A stretch of 64,000 nucleotides of DNA from Henriciella pelagia (GTDB lineage: Bacteria > Pseudomonadota > Alphaproteobacteria > Caulobacterales > Hyphomonadaceae), in assembly GCF_002088945.1 (NCBI RefSeq), contig NZ_NCSU01000006.1, forward strand, positions 124,001 to 188,000. The letters are read 5' to 3'. The notes below the pieces were generated by a model. That model had not been told where the DNA came from and ran no database searches. It saw only the letters and a list, made by a program, of their open reading frames with translations. The position numbers were made by a program, and so were the translations under genes. Shown in pieces: positions 35,528 through 44,577 of this stretch; positions within the stretch are counted from its first letter, which is position 1; every line of letters starts with the position of its first letter.

Positions 35528-38500
35528 GTGAACGGGAATATACTCAAGAAGCACCTGCTCTCTTCGGCAGTGTTTGCTGGAGCGTCGATGACGCTTGTCG
35601 CAGCACCGTCGTTTGCGCAGGATGACGTAGAGACGGTGCCAGCCGTTTCAGCAATTGATGAAGACGAAGTAGCGCGGCAGGAAACGGTTGTCGTAACCGG
35701 CTCTCTCATTCCGTCGTCAGGCAACCTGGTTGCGACCAGCCCGGTCACCGAGATCGGTGCCGAGCAGTTCGCAATCCGCGGTACGCTGAAAGCCGAAGAT
35801 CTCATTAACACTCTGCCACAGGCATTTGGAGCACAGGGCTCCAACCTTGCGAACGGTGGTACTGGTACTGCTTCCATCAACCTGCGTGGTCTGGGTTCGT
35901 CCCGTACGCTGGTCCTGATGAACGGTCGCCGCCTGCCTTACGGCTCGCTCAATATCGCCGCTCCGGACATCAACTCGATCCCGACCCAGCTGGTCGAGCG
36001 CGTTGACGTGCTGACCGGTGGTGCTTCGGCGACTTACGGTTCCGACGCTGTGTCCGGTGTTGTCAACTTCGTCATGAATGACGATTTTGAAGGCTTCCGC
36101 ATCGACGGCAATTACAGCTTCTTCCAGCACAACAATGATGGTGAGCTTCAGGGCCTCCTGGAAGAGTTCTCTGCTGCAAACCCAAGCCAGTATGATGTGC
36201 CTTCGGGCAGCACCGTTGATGGCGAAGCGGTAGACATCACATTGATGGCTGGCGGCTACTTCGACAACGGCAAGGGCCACGCAATGGCTTATGCTGGCTA
36301 CCAGAACGTCAACGAAGTCCTGCAGGGCAACCGTGACTACTCCCAGTGTGCTCTTGGTACCCGCAATAGCGGCACCGAGTTCACCTGCTCAGGTTCGTCC
36401 ACGAACCAGTTCACGAACCTGCTTGACCTGTCCGGCTCTCTGCCGACGGGCGTCTGGGCACGCGTTGACCCGACCAATGGTACTTTTGCGGCACGCGACT
36501 TCGTGTCCGACACGTTCAACTTCAATCCGTACAACCACTTCCAGCGTCCGAACGAGAAGTACAACTTCGGTACGTTCATCAACTACGATATTACCGAGAA
36601 TATCGAAGCCTATGGCGAGTTCATGTTCGTTCAGAACGAAACGAACTCCCAGATCGCACCTTCTGGTGTGTTCGGTTACGGTGTTGCCGGTGCAAATGGT
36701 GGCCTGAACTGTGACAACCCATACCTGTCCGCTCAACAGCGCGACTTCATCGGTTGTACCGGTCTTGCCCCTGACGCAGTTGTTGGTGCCGACGGCTCCC
36801 TGCTTGCGCTTCGTCGTAACGTAGAGGGTGGTCCTCGTAACCAGGACATCCGTCACACGACATTCCGGAATGTGATCGGTATCCGCGGTGACCTCGAAGG
36901 TACCTCAGTTGGCTACGATGTCTACGCGTCGTTCTCCAAAGTGGTTCGTGACGAAGTCTACAACAACGACCTGTCAATCCGGAAGATGTCCAACGCGCTT
37001 TATGCGGTTGACGATGGCAGCGGCAACGTTGTCTGTAACGTCAACGTTGACGCAGACCCGCTCAACGATGATCCAAACTGCGTACCGTACGACATCTGGT
37101 CGGGCAACGCGCCTGATCCTGCGGCGATCGCTTACATCGTTTCTCCGCTGAACCGCAGCGGCGACACCACGCAGACTGTGATCTCCGGCAAACTGTTCGG
37201 CTCCATGGCTGACTGGGGTATCGTTTCGCCTATGGCTGCAGATGCACCAGGCTGGGCCTTCGGTGCCGAGTATCGCCGCGACACGCTCGATTCCAATCCG
37301 GATGCCAACTACCAGTCCGGTGATGGTGCAGGTCAGGGTGGTCCAACGACTGCCATTTCCGGCGCTCAGAACGTGATCGACGTGTTTGCCGAACTTAACG
37401 TTCCGCTGATCCAGGACCGTCCGGGTATCTACACCCTCGGTTTCGACACGGCCTATCGTAAGTCGTTCTATGACAACGTAGACTCCGACGCGTACAAGTT
37501 CGGTCTTGACTACGCACCAACCGCTGACGTCCGCTTCCGCGCTTCGTACCAGCGTGCGGTCCGTGCAGCGAACATCTTCGAACTGTTCACAGCACAGTCG
37601 ATCGGTCTGTTCGACCTCGACGATGGTGATCCATGTGGTGCGCTTCCAGGCGAAACGCCGATCTTCACGGAAGCTCAGTGTGTGAACACCGGTCTTGATC
37701 CAGCGAACTACGGTTCTGCCGGCCTGATCAACCCAGCCGGTCAGTACAACACCTTCGGCGGGGGTAACCCGGATCTTGAGCCGGAAGAGTCCGACACGAT
37801 CACGTTTGGCTTCGTTGCGACGCCAAGCTTCGTTGACGGCCTGACGGTGTCGGTCGACTACTTCGACATCGAAGTGGAAGGTTACATCAACACGGTGCCA
37901 GAAGAGACCTCCCTGACCCAGTGTGGTCTGACAGGCGATCCGTTCTTCTGTTCGCTCGTCAACCGTGGTACTGGCGGCACGCTGTGGGCTGGTCAAACCG
38001 GCTTCATCACCGCAACGAACCTAAACACCGGTAGCCTCGCAACCAGCGGCTACGACATCCAGGCCAACTACCTGTATGACAGCGGTGCTTACGGCTCGTT
38101 CAACTTCGACTATGTCGGCACGATCCTCGAAAGCCTCGAGTTCCAGTCGCTGCCAGATGCTAGCGTTACGCCAGTCGTCGACTGTGCCGGCCTCTATGCC
38201 GGTCGTTGTCAGACGAACTTCGGTACGGGTGCAAACCCAGAGTATCGCCACAAGGCAAGCGTGACCTGGTCGCCAGTTGGTGGGAAACTCTTCCTGACCG
38301 GTACGTGGCGTTACTACGACGAAGTCGCTCAGGAAAACGCCGCACCTGATCCAATCAACGCGACGCTCGACTCCCAGAACTATCTGGACCTGTCGGCTCG
38401 CTACAACCTGCTGGACAACACGACGGTCCGCTTCGGTGTGAACAACATCACCGACGAAGATCCGCCACTGTCCTCCGTGGTTGGTACGGCACCAGGTAAC

Positions 38501-38572
38501 GGTAACACCTACCCACAAGTGTACGACGCAATGGGTCGCTACATCTTCATGGGTGCGACGATCGACTTCTAG
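35528..38572 (+). CDS. TonB-dependent outer membrane receptor
   Basis: A 1014-residue receptor. The start is GTG at 35528, 7 bases after GGAGG; it gives the signal peptide VNGNILKKHLLSSAVFAGAS cut after PSFAQ. Next comes the TonB-box-like ETVVVTGSLI, then the plug (EDLINTLPQAFG, ASINLRGLGSSRTLVLMNGRR, GGASATYGSDAVSGVVNFVM) and a 22-strand barrel ending in Phe (MGATIDF). The style matches Caulobacter/sphingomonad receptors for carbohydrates or peptides. Codon use leans to GGT, CGT and GCT, unlike the GGC/CGC of neighbours, typical of very highly expressed genes. Substrate unknown. A terminator follows. Confidence 0.94.
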   Translation: MNGNILKKHLLSSAVFAGASMTLVAAPSFAQDDVETVPAVSAIDEDEVARQETVVVTGSLIPSSGNLVATSPVTEIGAEQFAIRGTLKAEDLINTLPQAFGAQGSNLANGGTGTASINLRGLGSSRTLVLMNGRRLPYGSLNIAAPDINSIPTQLVERVDVLTGGASATYGSDAVSGVVNFVMNDDFEGFRIDGNYSFFQHNNDGELQGLLEEFSAANPSQYDVPSGSTVDGEAVDITLMAGGYFDNGKGHAMAYAGYQNVNEVLQGNRDYSQCALGTRNSGTEFTCSGSSTNQFTNLLDLSGSLPTGVWARVDPTNGTFAARDFVSDTFNFNPYNHFQRPNEKYNFGTFINYDITENIEAYGEFMFVQNETNSQIAPSGVFGYGVAGANGGLNCDNPYLSAQQRDFIGCTGLAPDAVVGADGSLLALRRNVEGGPRNQDIRHTTFRNVIGIRGDLEGTSVGYDVYASFSKVVRDEVYNNDLSIRKMSNALYAVDDGSGNVVCNVNVDADPLNDDPNCVPYDIWSGNAPDPAAIAYIVSPLNRSGDTTQTVISGKLFGSMADWGIVSPMAADAPGWAFGAEYRRDTLDSNPDANYQSGDGAGQGGPTTAISGAQNVIDVFAELNVPLIQDRPGIYTLGFDTAYRKSFYDNVDSDAYKFGLDYAPTADVRFRASYQRAVRAANIFELFTAQSIGLFDLDDGDPCGALPGETPIFTEAQCVNTGLDPANYGSAGLINPAGQYNTFGGGNPDLEPEESDTITFGFVATPSFVDGLTVSVDYFDIEVEGYINTVPEETSLTQCGLTGDPFFCSLVNRGTGGTLWAGQTGFITATNLNTGSLATSGYDIQANYLYDSGAYGSFNFDYVGTILESLEFQSLPDASVTPVVDCAGLYAGRCQTNFGTGANPEYRHKASVTWSPVGGKLFLTGTWRYYDEVAQENAAPDPINATLDSQNYLDLSARYNLLDNTTVRFGVNNITDEDPPLSSVVGTAPGNGNTYPQVYDAMGRYIFMGATIDF

Positions 38573-38597
38573 GTCGGTTATCGAAACTGAAATCGGG

Positions 38598-38628
38598 AAG
38601 GGCGGTCCTTGGGCCGCCCTTTTCTTTT
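38598..38628 (+). terminator. Rho-independent terminator after the TonB receptor
   Basis: AAGGGCGG at 38598-38605 pairs with CCGCCCTT at 38614-38621, with an 8-base loop and a TTCTTTT run after it. Confidence 0.85.
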
Positions 38629-38652
38629 GCGTGACGGGTAGAGAGCAGGTAG

Positions 38653-39393
38653 GTGGCAGGCGTGACGCGCAATCGACCCATTCCGACTATCAAACCTGAT
38701 GATGCGGCTTTCATCCGCTCGCTGCTCATTCACGAAGATGACCAGGTGCTGGCCTTCAACAAGCCGTCTGGCCTGCCGGTCCAGACAGCGGGCGGGCGCG
38801 GCCAGTCGCTTGATTTCCTGCTCTGGGCGTTTGCTAAATCCAATGGCAAGCGCCCGAAACTCGTCCACCGGATCGATTCCGGCACCTCCGGTGTTCTCGT
38901 GGTCGCACGGACCAAGCCTGCCGCCGCGCACCTCTCCGAACAGTTCGCCAGCCGTACGACCGAAAAGACCTATCTCGCCATCGTGTCCGGCGACGTTCCC
39001 GCCGACAACGCCGGGGTCCTCTCGACGCCACTGAAAAAAGTTCCCTCAGACAGGGGCGGGCGCGAAAAAATGATCGCGGCGAGGGCGGGTGAAGCAGGAG
39101 CCCAGTCGGCGACAACCGCCTGGAGCATTCTTTCAAGGTCCGGTAATTACGCCCTCATCGAGGCAAGACCGGAGACGGGCCGCATGCATCAGATCAGGGC
39201 GCACATGGCCATTCTCGGCTGTCCTATTCTGGGCGACCGGATCTATGGCACTGGCAAGCTTTCCGCCGACCGGTTGATGCTGCACGCCGCCAGGCTCGAC
39301 ATCGAGCACCCCAATGGCAGCCGCCTCAGCCTTGAAGCGCCGCTTTCGGATGATTTTCTGGCAAAGGCCAGCGGGCTTGGCCTCCGAACCTAG
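38653..39393 (+). CDS. RluA-family pseudouridine synthase (no S4 domain)
   Basis: A 246-residue enzyme isomerising uridine in rRNA or tRNA. The catalytic block is KLVHRIDSGTSGVLVVART with the essential Asp, preceded by VLAFNKPSGLPVQT and followed by KTYLAIVSG and ARPETGRMHQIRAHM. It lacks an N-terminal S4 domain, so it is of the short RluA/TruC-like type. The start is GTG at 38653 after GAGAGCAGG. It stands between the TonB receptor terminator and the convergent phosphotransferase. Target site cannot be told. Confidence 0.9.
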   Translation: MAGVTRNRPIPTIKPDDAAFIRSLLIHEDDQVLAFNKPSGLPVQTAGGRGQSLDFLLWAFAKSNGKRPKLVHRIDSGTSGVLVVARTKPAAAHLSEQFASRTTEKTYLAIVSGDVPADNAGVLSTPLKKVPSDRGGREKMIAARAGEAGAQSATTAWSILSRSGNYALIEARPETGRMHQIRAHMAILGCPILGDRIYGTGKLSADRLMLHAARLDIEHPNGSRLSLEAPLSDDFLAKASGLGLRT

Positions 39394-39418
39394 CGATCGG
39401 CTGCCGGGGTCACAAACA

Positions 39419-40495
39419 TCAGGCCGCTGCGAACCAGTCGACGGCATCATGATCGGCAATGAGATCGACGGCACCGTTCAGCATACGGAAGAACATGTTG
39501 TCGCCGCGTTCTGTCTGGGTGACGACCATGGCGGCGAAAAAGGCGGTCAGGAAATGCTGGTAGGCGCCAGAAACATAGTGACGGGTGAAGTCACCCCGCG
39601 AATAAGTGCTGACTCCAAGCGCATCGAGATTTTCAAGGTAAAGGTCGAGCAGGGCAGATTCGTGCTCTCTTCGCGTTGCCGGGTCAATCGCACCGGCAAT
39701 GAAATAGCCGACATCGGCGCCGCCCGGCCCGTAGCCGAAACTCTGCCAGTCGACGACGGTCACAGGCTTTTCAGTGTTCGACAGGTCGAACAGCATGTTG
39801 TCCGGCCGGAAGTCGGAATGGATGAGGCAGCGCTGGCCGGTCCGGATCGTTTCATTGGCTTCGAGATTGCGGCTCATCGCATCGCCGATCTGCCTTGCCT
39901 GGCCCGCTACGCGTGCGCCATAGCGGGCCTTGAATCCATCCCAGAGACCGGCGACCAGCTCCGGTGAAATCGGGTTGGGCGCATTCGTCGTGCCCGATAC
40001 CCAATGATACCGGTCCAGTGTCTCATCCTCCCAGAAAGCCGAATGCAGCTTGGCCGCTTCCTTCAGGACGAGGCGAGTTGCTTCGAGGCTTGTCCCGGCA
40101 AGCTGGTCGCCCTGTTCGGCCGGCGCAAGATCGCCCATGATCAGCACAAAATCGTGCGTCTCTTCATCAAGGTCGGTGAAATAGCAGCGCGGCGTCGAGA
40201 TGCGGGCCTGCGGCTGGAGCAGCTGGTAGAACTTCACTTCCCGATAATAGTTCATCAGCTGGATGCCGGTCGCGCGGCTCTCCGCGCCGTCGGACGGGAA
40301 CTTTCCGACAAGCGTCTTTGGCGCATCGGGCCCGGCGCGTTCATAGTCCAGCTTGAAGCGCACGCAGTCGCCAATCTGGCCGGTGCCGACCTGGCCGGCC
40401 TCGAAGGCGCGGACCCTGGCCTCAACGCCCCCGCTCTGCAGGGCAGCGGTCAGCCAGTCCGCATCAATGTCTCTCCATTCTCGAATGTCAGGCAT
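39419..40495 (-). CDS. Aminoglycoside/ecdysteroid-kinase-like phosphotransferase
   Basis: A 358-residue protein-kinase-fold small-molecule kinase. The catalytic loop is CLIHSDFRPDNMLFD (Asp and Asn of the HxDxxxxN type) and the metal Asp is in VVDWQSFGYGPGGADVGYFI. The N-lobe has GQIGDCVRFKLDYE and TLVGKFPS (ATP Lys). This matches the APH/DUF1679-type kinases often found with steroid or alcohol catabolism in proteobacteria rather than true antibiotic resistance enzymes. The start at 40495 overlaps the SnoaL gene by 8 bases and has GGAGAG upstream. Third gene of a leftward operon. Confidence 0.87.
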   Translation of the reverse strand: MPDIREWRDIDADWLTAALQSGGVEARVRAFEAGQVGTGQIGDCVRFKLDYERAGPDAPKTLVGKFPSDGAESRATGIQLMNYYREVKFYQLLQPQARISTPRCYFTDLDEETHDFVLIMGDLAPAEQGDQLAGTSLEATRLVLKEAAKLHSAFWEDETLDRYHWVSGTTNAPNPISPELVAGLWDGFKARYGARVAGQARQIGDAMSRNLEANETIRTGQRCLIHSDFRPDNMLFDLSNTEKPVTVVDWQSFGYGPGGADVGYFIAGAIDPATRREHESALLDLYLENLDALGVSTYSRGDFTRHYVSGAYQHFLTAFFAAMVVTQTERGDNMFFRMLNGAVDLIADHDAVDWFAAA

Positions 40496-40862
40496 TGGCG
40501 AGCTCTCCGAGGGGATGAACATAGACTTCATTGTGCGCGATCAGGCCGTCTTTCAGGATGACGAGATCAAAGCCGCGCATCCGGCCGCCTTCGCCATTCT
40601 CGCCAATGTCGCAATACCAGCGGCCGCAGAACCCGCCATTGATCGCCCAGACTGTCTCCGGTGTGTAGGTCATCGGCGGCGTCGAGCCGAACAGGCCTTC
40701 AAGATAGGTGCGCAGAGCGTCCCGGCCATTCAGGCCTTCGGTCGTCTGCGGGTCCTTATAGACGCAGTCCGGGGCATAGAAGCCGACAAGCCGTTCGACA
40801 TCCTTGTCGCTCCAGGCTTTCAGCCAGTCTGCATTGAAGCGTTCGCAATCCATCGGGCTCAT
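40488..40862 (-). CDS. SnoaL-like / NTF2-fold protein
   Basis: A 124-residue SnoaL_2-type protein: ADWLKAWSDKDVERLVGFYAPDCVYKDPQ at the start and GGFCGRWYCDIGENG ... GFDLVILKDGLIAHNEVYVHP at the end are the usual cone-shaped fold. Members include polyketide cyclases, ketosteroid-isomerase relatives and hydratases. It overlaps the monooxygenase gene stop and the kinase start, so the three are tightly coupled. Catalytic residues cannot be confirmed by eye. Substrate unknown. Confidence 0.84.
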   Translation of the reverse strand: MSPMDCERFNADWLKAWSDKDVERLVGFYAPDCVYKDPQTTEGLNGRDALRTYLEGLFGSTPPMTYTPETVWAINGGFCGRWYCDIGENGEGGRMRGFDLVILKDGLIAHNEVYVHPLGELANA

Positions 40863-42088
40863 CCGTTCAACACCTTTTGCCTGTGTTCTTCGGTAAACAT
40901 GTCGGCGGGAACCGTTTCCGGCCCGCCCATGATCGCCGCGCCATGAATACCGAGCGTCGGGTCCAGCGCCTTGCGCTCATGGTATCGCTTGCGGCGGGCG
41001 CGGGCCGTCTCGTCAAACTCCATATCGAGGGCCGCCTGCAGCTGGCCGGCAAAGCGAAGACGGCGCATGCGTTCGGCGCGTTCTTCGGCATAGGCGGTGA
41101 AGTCAGGCCGTCGGCTCTTTGGCGTCGCCTTCAGGATATCCGACACCATGCGCACATCGCGATAGGTGATTGAAAGGCCGAGCCCATTGATCGGATCATT
41201 CCAGCCAGCCGCATCGCCGATCAGCACGCAACCTTCCGCAAACGGTTCATCGGTCCAGCTGTCATTGTTGAAATAGGAAAACAGCGGCCCGGCCGGCGTT
41301 CCCTCCGCAATCGCCTCATTGCCGGGGGCGCAATTCATGCGGAACGCTTCCAGGAACTTCAGTGCGCCGTCCTCGCCGGCAAACCGGCCTTTTTCTTCCA
41401 GCGCATAACCACCATAGACGCGGACGCGGTCACCGCCCTGAGGGAAGGCGAGAAAGCCGAAATTGCCTTCCGTGCCGATGGCCTGTTTCGTGTCGATCCA
41501 GCCTCTGACCCCTTCAACGAGAAGCCCGGCGAACCAGTGATGCGGCTTGTCCTGATGCAGCTTGATGTCGGCTGCCTTGCGAACCGGCGACTGGCGGCCT
41601 TCCGCGCCGACGATGAGCGGCGCGCGGGCCGTGTAGGTTTCACCGCCCACTTCATAGGTGACAGCGGGTGCACGCCCCAGCTTTATGTCGGTGACATTGA
41701 CGCCGCGCAGGGCCTCCGCGCCATTGCGGACAGCTTCGTCAAACAGCGTCTGACAGTGATGCGGATGTCCGATGGCGAGCGGGCCTGGCACGCCTTCAGC
41801 GAAGATTTCCAGAGGCAGGGCCGTCGCCTCGGCGGTCGCCGGGTCATAGCTTTCATCATATGTAACGTGCTGACGAATGTGATGGCCGCCCGCCTGGCAG
41901 AGCAGGTCATACAGGCCGAGCGTCTTTGTCTCGACAACACCCCAAGGCGCAATCCATTCCCCGCGCACACGGTCTTCATAGGTTTCGGACTTTTCGAGCA
42001 GCAGCACGGAGTGTCCGGCCTTCGCCATGGTCGCCGCCAGGGCAGAGCCGCCAATCCCACCTCCGATGATGATCAGGTCGTAGCTCAA
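40859..42088 (-). CDS. FAD-dependent monooxygenase (UbiH/p-hydroxybenzoate hydroxylase family), TTG start
   Basis: A 409-residue flavoprotein. The FAD loop is LIIIGGGIGGSALAATMAKAG, then ERVRGEW-like EDRVRGEWIAPWG, an IVGAEGRQSPVR (DG-like) motif and CVLIGDAAGWNDPINGLGLS (GD motif). I place the start at TTG 42088 because the site GGGAGG lies 6 bases upstream and it gives the exact usual N-terminus; longer frames run into crcB. Such enzymes hydroxylate aromatics or other ring compounds; the C-terminal half also recalls FAD halogenases. First gene of a three-gene unit with the SnoaL and kinase genes. Confidence 0.87.
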   Translation of the reverse strand: MSYDLIIIGGGIGGSALAATMAKAGHSVLLLEKSETYEDRVRGEWIAPWGVVETKTLGLYDLLCQAGGHHIRQHVTYDESYDPATAEATALPLEIFAEGVPGPLAIGHPHHCQTLFDEAVRNGAEALRGVNVTDIKLGRAPAVTYEVGGETYTARAPLIVGAEGRQSPVRKAADIKLHQDKPHHWFAGLLVEGVRGWIDTKQAIGTEGNFGFLAFPQGGDRVRVYGGYALEEKGRFAGEDGALKFLEAFRMNCAPGNEAIAEGTPAGPLFSYFNNDSWTDEPFAEGCVLIGDAAGWNDPINGLGLSITYRDVRMVSDILKATPKSRRPDFTAYAEERAERMRRLRFAGQLQAALDMEFDETARARRKRYHERKALDPTLGIHGAAIMGGPETVPADMFTEEHRQKVLNG

Positions 42089-42232
42089 TTTTTCCTCCCT
42101 CACGCCTCTTGGCGGGCATGATGTGAAAGGGAGCGTACCGGCAGCGACGAGGCTGGCAAGCCACGACGCCGCGTCAGCTTCCCTGAGTGTGTGGACTATC
42201 GTTTCGCCCGCAATCGACGTAAAAGCCCGCCC

Positions 42233-42622
42233 ATGAACGGATTTGTCTATGTGGCTCTCGGTGGCGCGCTCGGCGCAAGCCTGCGTCATGGCGCGGGGCT
42301 CGCAGCTGTGCGCTTCGGTCTTGGCGGCTGGCCCTGGGCCACCTTCTTTGTAAACCTGCTGGGCAGTCTCCTTATGGGCCTGCTGATCGGCTTCCTTGCC
42401 TTCAAGGGCGAGGGGCTCGGCGGCGGGCAAGGCACGCGTCTTTTCCTGGCCACCGGCCTGCTCGGCGGCTTCACCACTTTCTCGGCCTTCTCCCTGGAGA
42501 TTGCCGAATATGTCCAGAAGGATGACTGGACCCGGGCGATTGCCTATGCGGGCCTCTCGGTCATCCTTGGTCTCGCTCTCGTTCTCACCGGCATGTTGAT
42601 CATGCGGAAAGTCCTCGCATGA
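42233..42622 (+). CDS. crcB: Fluoride ion channel CrcB/Fluc
   Basis: A 129-residue protein with four membrane helices. Family marks: YVALGGALGASLRHGAGL (Gly-rich helix 1 and Arg), FFVNLLGSLLMGLLIGF (the Asn and GS pair) and LLGGFTTFSAFSLE (the Phe-box Phe residues). CrcB exports fluoride as a dual-topology dimer. No fluoride riboswitch could be recognised in the 110 bases upstream. The start is the ATG at 42233. Its last 4 bases overlap the next gene, giving a two-gene operon. Confidence 0.93.
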   Translation: MNGFVYVALGGALGASLRHGAGLAAVRFGLGGWPWATFFVNLLGSLLMGLLIGFLAFKGEGLGGGQGTRLFLATGLLGGFTTFSAFSLEIAEYVQKDDWTRAIAYAGLSVILGLALVLTGMLIMRKVLA

Positions 42623-43614
42623 ACCAGCAAGTCATCAACGAAACCGTCAGCCCGAAGGAAGAAGGCGTTCGCCTCGACCGCTGGGTGAAGCGCCGTCTTC
42701 AGGTCACGCAGGGCCAGCTCGAAAAGCTGCTTCGCTCCGGCCAGATCCGTGTCGATGGCAGCCGCGCCAAGGCCAATACGCGCCTTGAGGCCGGTATGGT
42801 TGTGCGCCTGCCACCTGTCCACCAGCCCACCGCGGAAGAAAAGAAAGCCTACAAGCCCGGCAAGGCGTCCTCGCGCGATGAGCAGTTCATGCGGGAAATG
42901 GTCATCTATGAGGATGATGACATGTTCGCGCTGAACAAGCCTGCAGGCATCGCCGTCCAGGGCGGCACCAAGCAGGGCGGGCGCCATATCGACGGCATGC
43001 TGGACATTCTCTCGGACGGCGAATATCGCCCGAAACTGGTCCACCGGCTCGACAAGGAAACATCGGGCCTGCTTCTCATCGCCCGTCACCCGGCATCGGC
43101 TGCGCGTCTCGGCGAACTCTTCCGCTCGCGCGACATGGAGAAGGCCTACTGGGCCGTCACCGTCGGTGCGCCGAAGCCGCCAGCCGGTCAGGTCCGCTGC
43201 TGGATGACCAAGGGGCAGGGACCGGAAGGCCGCGAACGCATGGTCCAGTGCGCGCAAAATGACGAAGGTGCCCGCCACGCCGTCACCGATTACGTCACTG
43301 TTTCACAGGCTGCCCAGAAGGCTGCATGGGTCGCGCTGCGCCCGCAGACGGGCCGCATGCACCAGCTGCGCTTTCACATGCACGAAATCGGCACGTCCAT
43401 TCTCGGCGACGACAAATACGTGACCCGGCGCGAGATTCCGCAGGGCGTCGCCTCCGGCCTGCACCTGCATGCCCGTGCCCTCCTCATCCCGCGCCCGAAC
43501 AAGAAGCCGCTGCTCCTGAAGGCGCCTTTGTCAGGTCATATGAAAGAGACGTTCAAGACGCTCGGCTTCCTTGAGGAAGAAGCCGGAAACGACCCGTTTG
43601 AGTTGTTTCTCTGA
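42619..43614 (+). CDS. RluC/RluD-type 23S rRNA pseudouridine synthase with S4 domain
   Basis: A 331-residue enzyme. The N-terminal S4 domain is RLDRWVKRRLQVTQGQLEKLLRSGQIRVDG; the catalytic domain has MFALNKPAGIAVQGG, KLVHRLDKETSGLLLIAR with the catalytic Asp, and RPQTGRMHQLRFHM. Length and order match RluC, which modifies U955, U2504 and U2580; RluD and RluB share parts, so the exact site is uncertain. It overlaps crcB by 4 bases. The next 200 bases hold repeats. Confidence 0.92.
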   Translation: MNQQVINETVSPKEEGVRLDRWVKRRLQVTQGQLEKLLRSGQIRVDGSRAKANTRLEAGMVVRLPPVHQPTAEEKKAYKPGKASSRDEQFMREMVIYEDDDMFALNKPAGIAVQGGTKQGGRHIDGMLDILSDGEYRPKLVHRLDKETSGLLLIARHPASAARLGELFRSRDMEKAYWAVTVGAPKPPAGQVRCWMTKGQGPEGRERMVQCAQNDEGARHAVTDYVTVSQAAQKAAWVALRPQTGRMHQLRFHMHEIGTSILGDDKYVTRREIPQGVASGLHLHARALLIPRPNKKPLLLKAPLSGHMKETFKTLGFLEEEAGNDPFELFL

Positions 43615-43619
43615 GAGTG

Positions 43620-43755
43620 AGCACCACCCGGCGTCCCCCTCCGCCTGCCGGCACCTCCCCCGTCAACGGGGGAGGATATCAAGACGCAGATGACAGTCGC
43701 CGTCTTCCCCCGCCTGCGGGGGAAGTGGCCGCGAAGCGGTCGAAGGGGGCACTCT
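43620..43755. repeat. REP-like palindrome cluster after the pseudouridine synthase gene
   Basis: Two perfect hairpins with 10-base arms: 43654-43675 (CCTCCCCCGT / ACGGGGGAGG around CA) and 43704-43725 (CTTCCCCCGC / GCGGGGGAAG around CT), followed by GGCCGCGAAGCGGTC. These resemble the genome-wide intergenic palindromes of alphaproteobacteria and may also end transcription. AT-rich DNA follows up to the HAD gene. Confidence 0.75.
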
Positions 43756-43840
43756 ATCATTCTGTACTTAAAGTATTTTTGAGCAGTCTCGAAACTTTGA
43801 TAATTAGGCTCGCTCGAGAGAATCATTGGAAGACCCCCGC

Positions 43841-44515
43841 ATGACCTTCAAGCTCGCCATCTGGGACATGGACGGTACCATAGTCGACAGCCGGGATGTC
43901 ATCCGTACGGCCATGTGCCGCGCCTTCGAGGCGTGCGGCCTGCCAGAGCCGCACTATGACGACCTCCGCAAGACCATCGGACTTGGCCTTGAAGAAGTCT
44001 GCCAGACGCTTGCGCCGGATTATCACGACATTCCGGGCCTCTCGCTTGCCTACAAGGAAGCATTCGTCCTCCGCCGCCAGGAGGAGGACTTCAAGGAGCC
44101 GCTCTATGACGGCGCGATGGAAACGCTGGAGCGTCTCGCAAATGACAACTGGCTGATCGCCATGGCGACGGGCAAGTCCCATCGCGGTATCCGCGCGATC
44201 TTCGAGATGCATCCGCTGGAACAGTATTTCGATACGATCTGGTGCGCCGATGACGGCCCGGGCAAACCACACCCTTTCATGGTCGAGCAGGCCATGAATG
44301 CCCTGGGCGCGGACGCCCACCAGTCTCTGATTATCGGCGATGCGATCCACGACATTGCAATGGGGCGCAATGCCGGCATTCACACAATCGGTGTCAGTTG
44401 GGGATTTGGCGAGGCGAGCGAACTGGAAGCCGTCGGCGCGCATGAAATCCACCATGATTTTGCCAGCCTGAATGCTGGCCTGGATCAGTTCGCCTTCGCC
44501 AGTTCAGAAAAATAG
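43841..44515 (+). CDS. HAD-family phosphatase (phosphoglycolate phosphatase-like)
   Basis: A 224-residue HAD hydrolase of subfamily IA. Motif I is IWDMDGTIVDS with the nucleophilic Asp, motif II is ATGKSHRG, motif III Lys is GPGKPHPFM and motif IV is LIIGDAIHDIAMG. A four-helix cap lies between I and II. Members dephosphorylate phosphoglycolate, sugar phosphates or nucleotides; the substrate cannot be fixed. The ATG at 43841 follows GGAAG. Monocistronic or together with the small lipoprotein gene 60 bases on. Confidence 0.88.
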   Translation: MTFKLAIWDMDGTIVDSRDVIRTAMCRAFEACGLPEPHYDDLRKTIGLGLEEVCQTLAPDYHDIPGLSLAYKEAFVLRRQEEDFKEPLYDGAMETLERLANDNWLIAMATGKSHRGIRAIFEMHPLEQYFDTIWCADDGPGKPHPFMVEQAMNALGADAHQSLIIGDAIHDIAMGRNAGIHTIGVSWGFGEASELEAVGAHEIHHDFASLNAGLDQFAFASSEK

Positions 44516-44577
44516 GGAACCCCTTCGCAGGTGCAGCGTTAGTCACGCGGTTACCAAGGCAAACAAGGGGAACCTCA

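Noticed and set aside
36974-37996. Minus-strand open frame of about 340 codons
   Set aside because: It is antisense to the TonB receptor, with a Val/Arg/Thr-rich composition that comes from the complement of its codons.
39419-40495. Antibiotic resistance aminoglycoside kinase
   Set aside because: The sequence fits the broad APH fold, but the operon with a monooxygenase and a SnoaL protein points to metabolism, and no known resistance subtype was recognised.
42089-42430. N-terminal extension of the FAD monooxygenase
   Set aside because: It would overlap crcB and has a polar low-complexity sequence; the TTG at 42088 has an ideal ribosome site.
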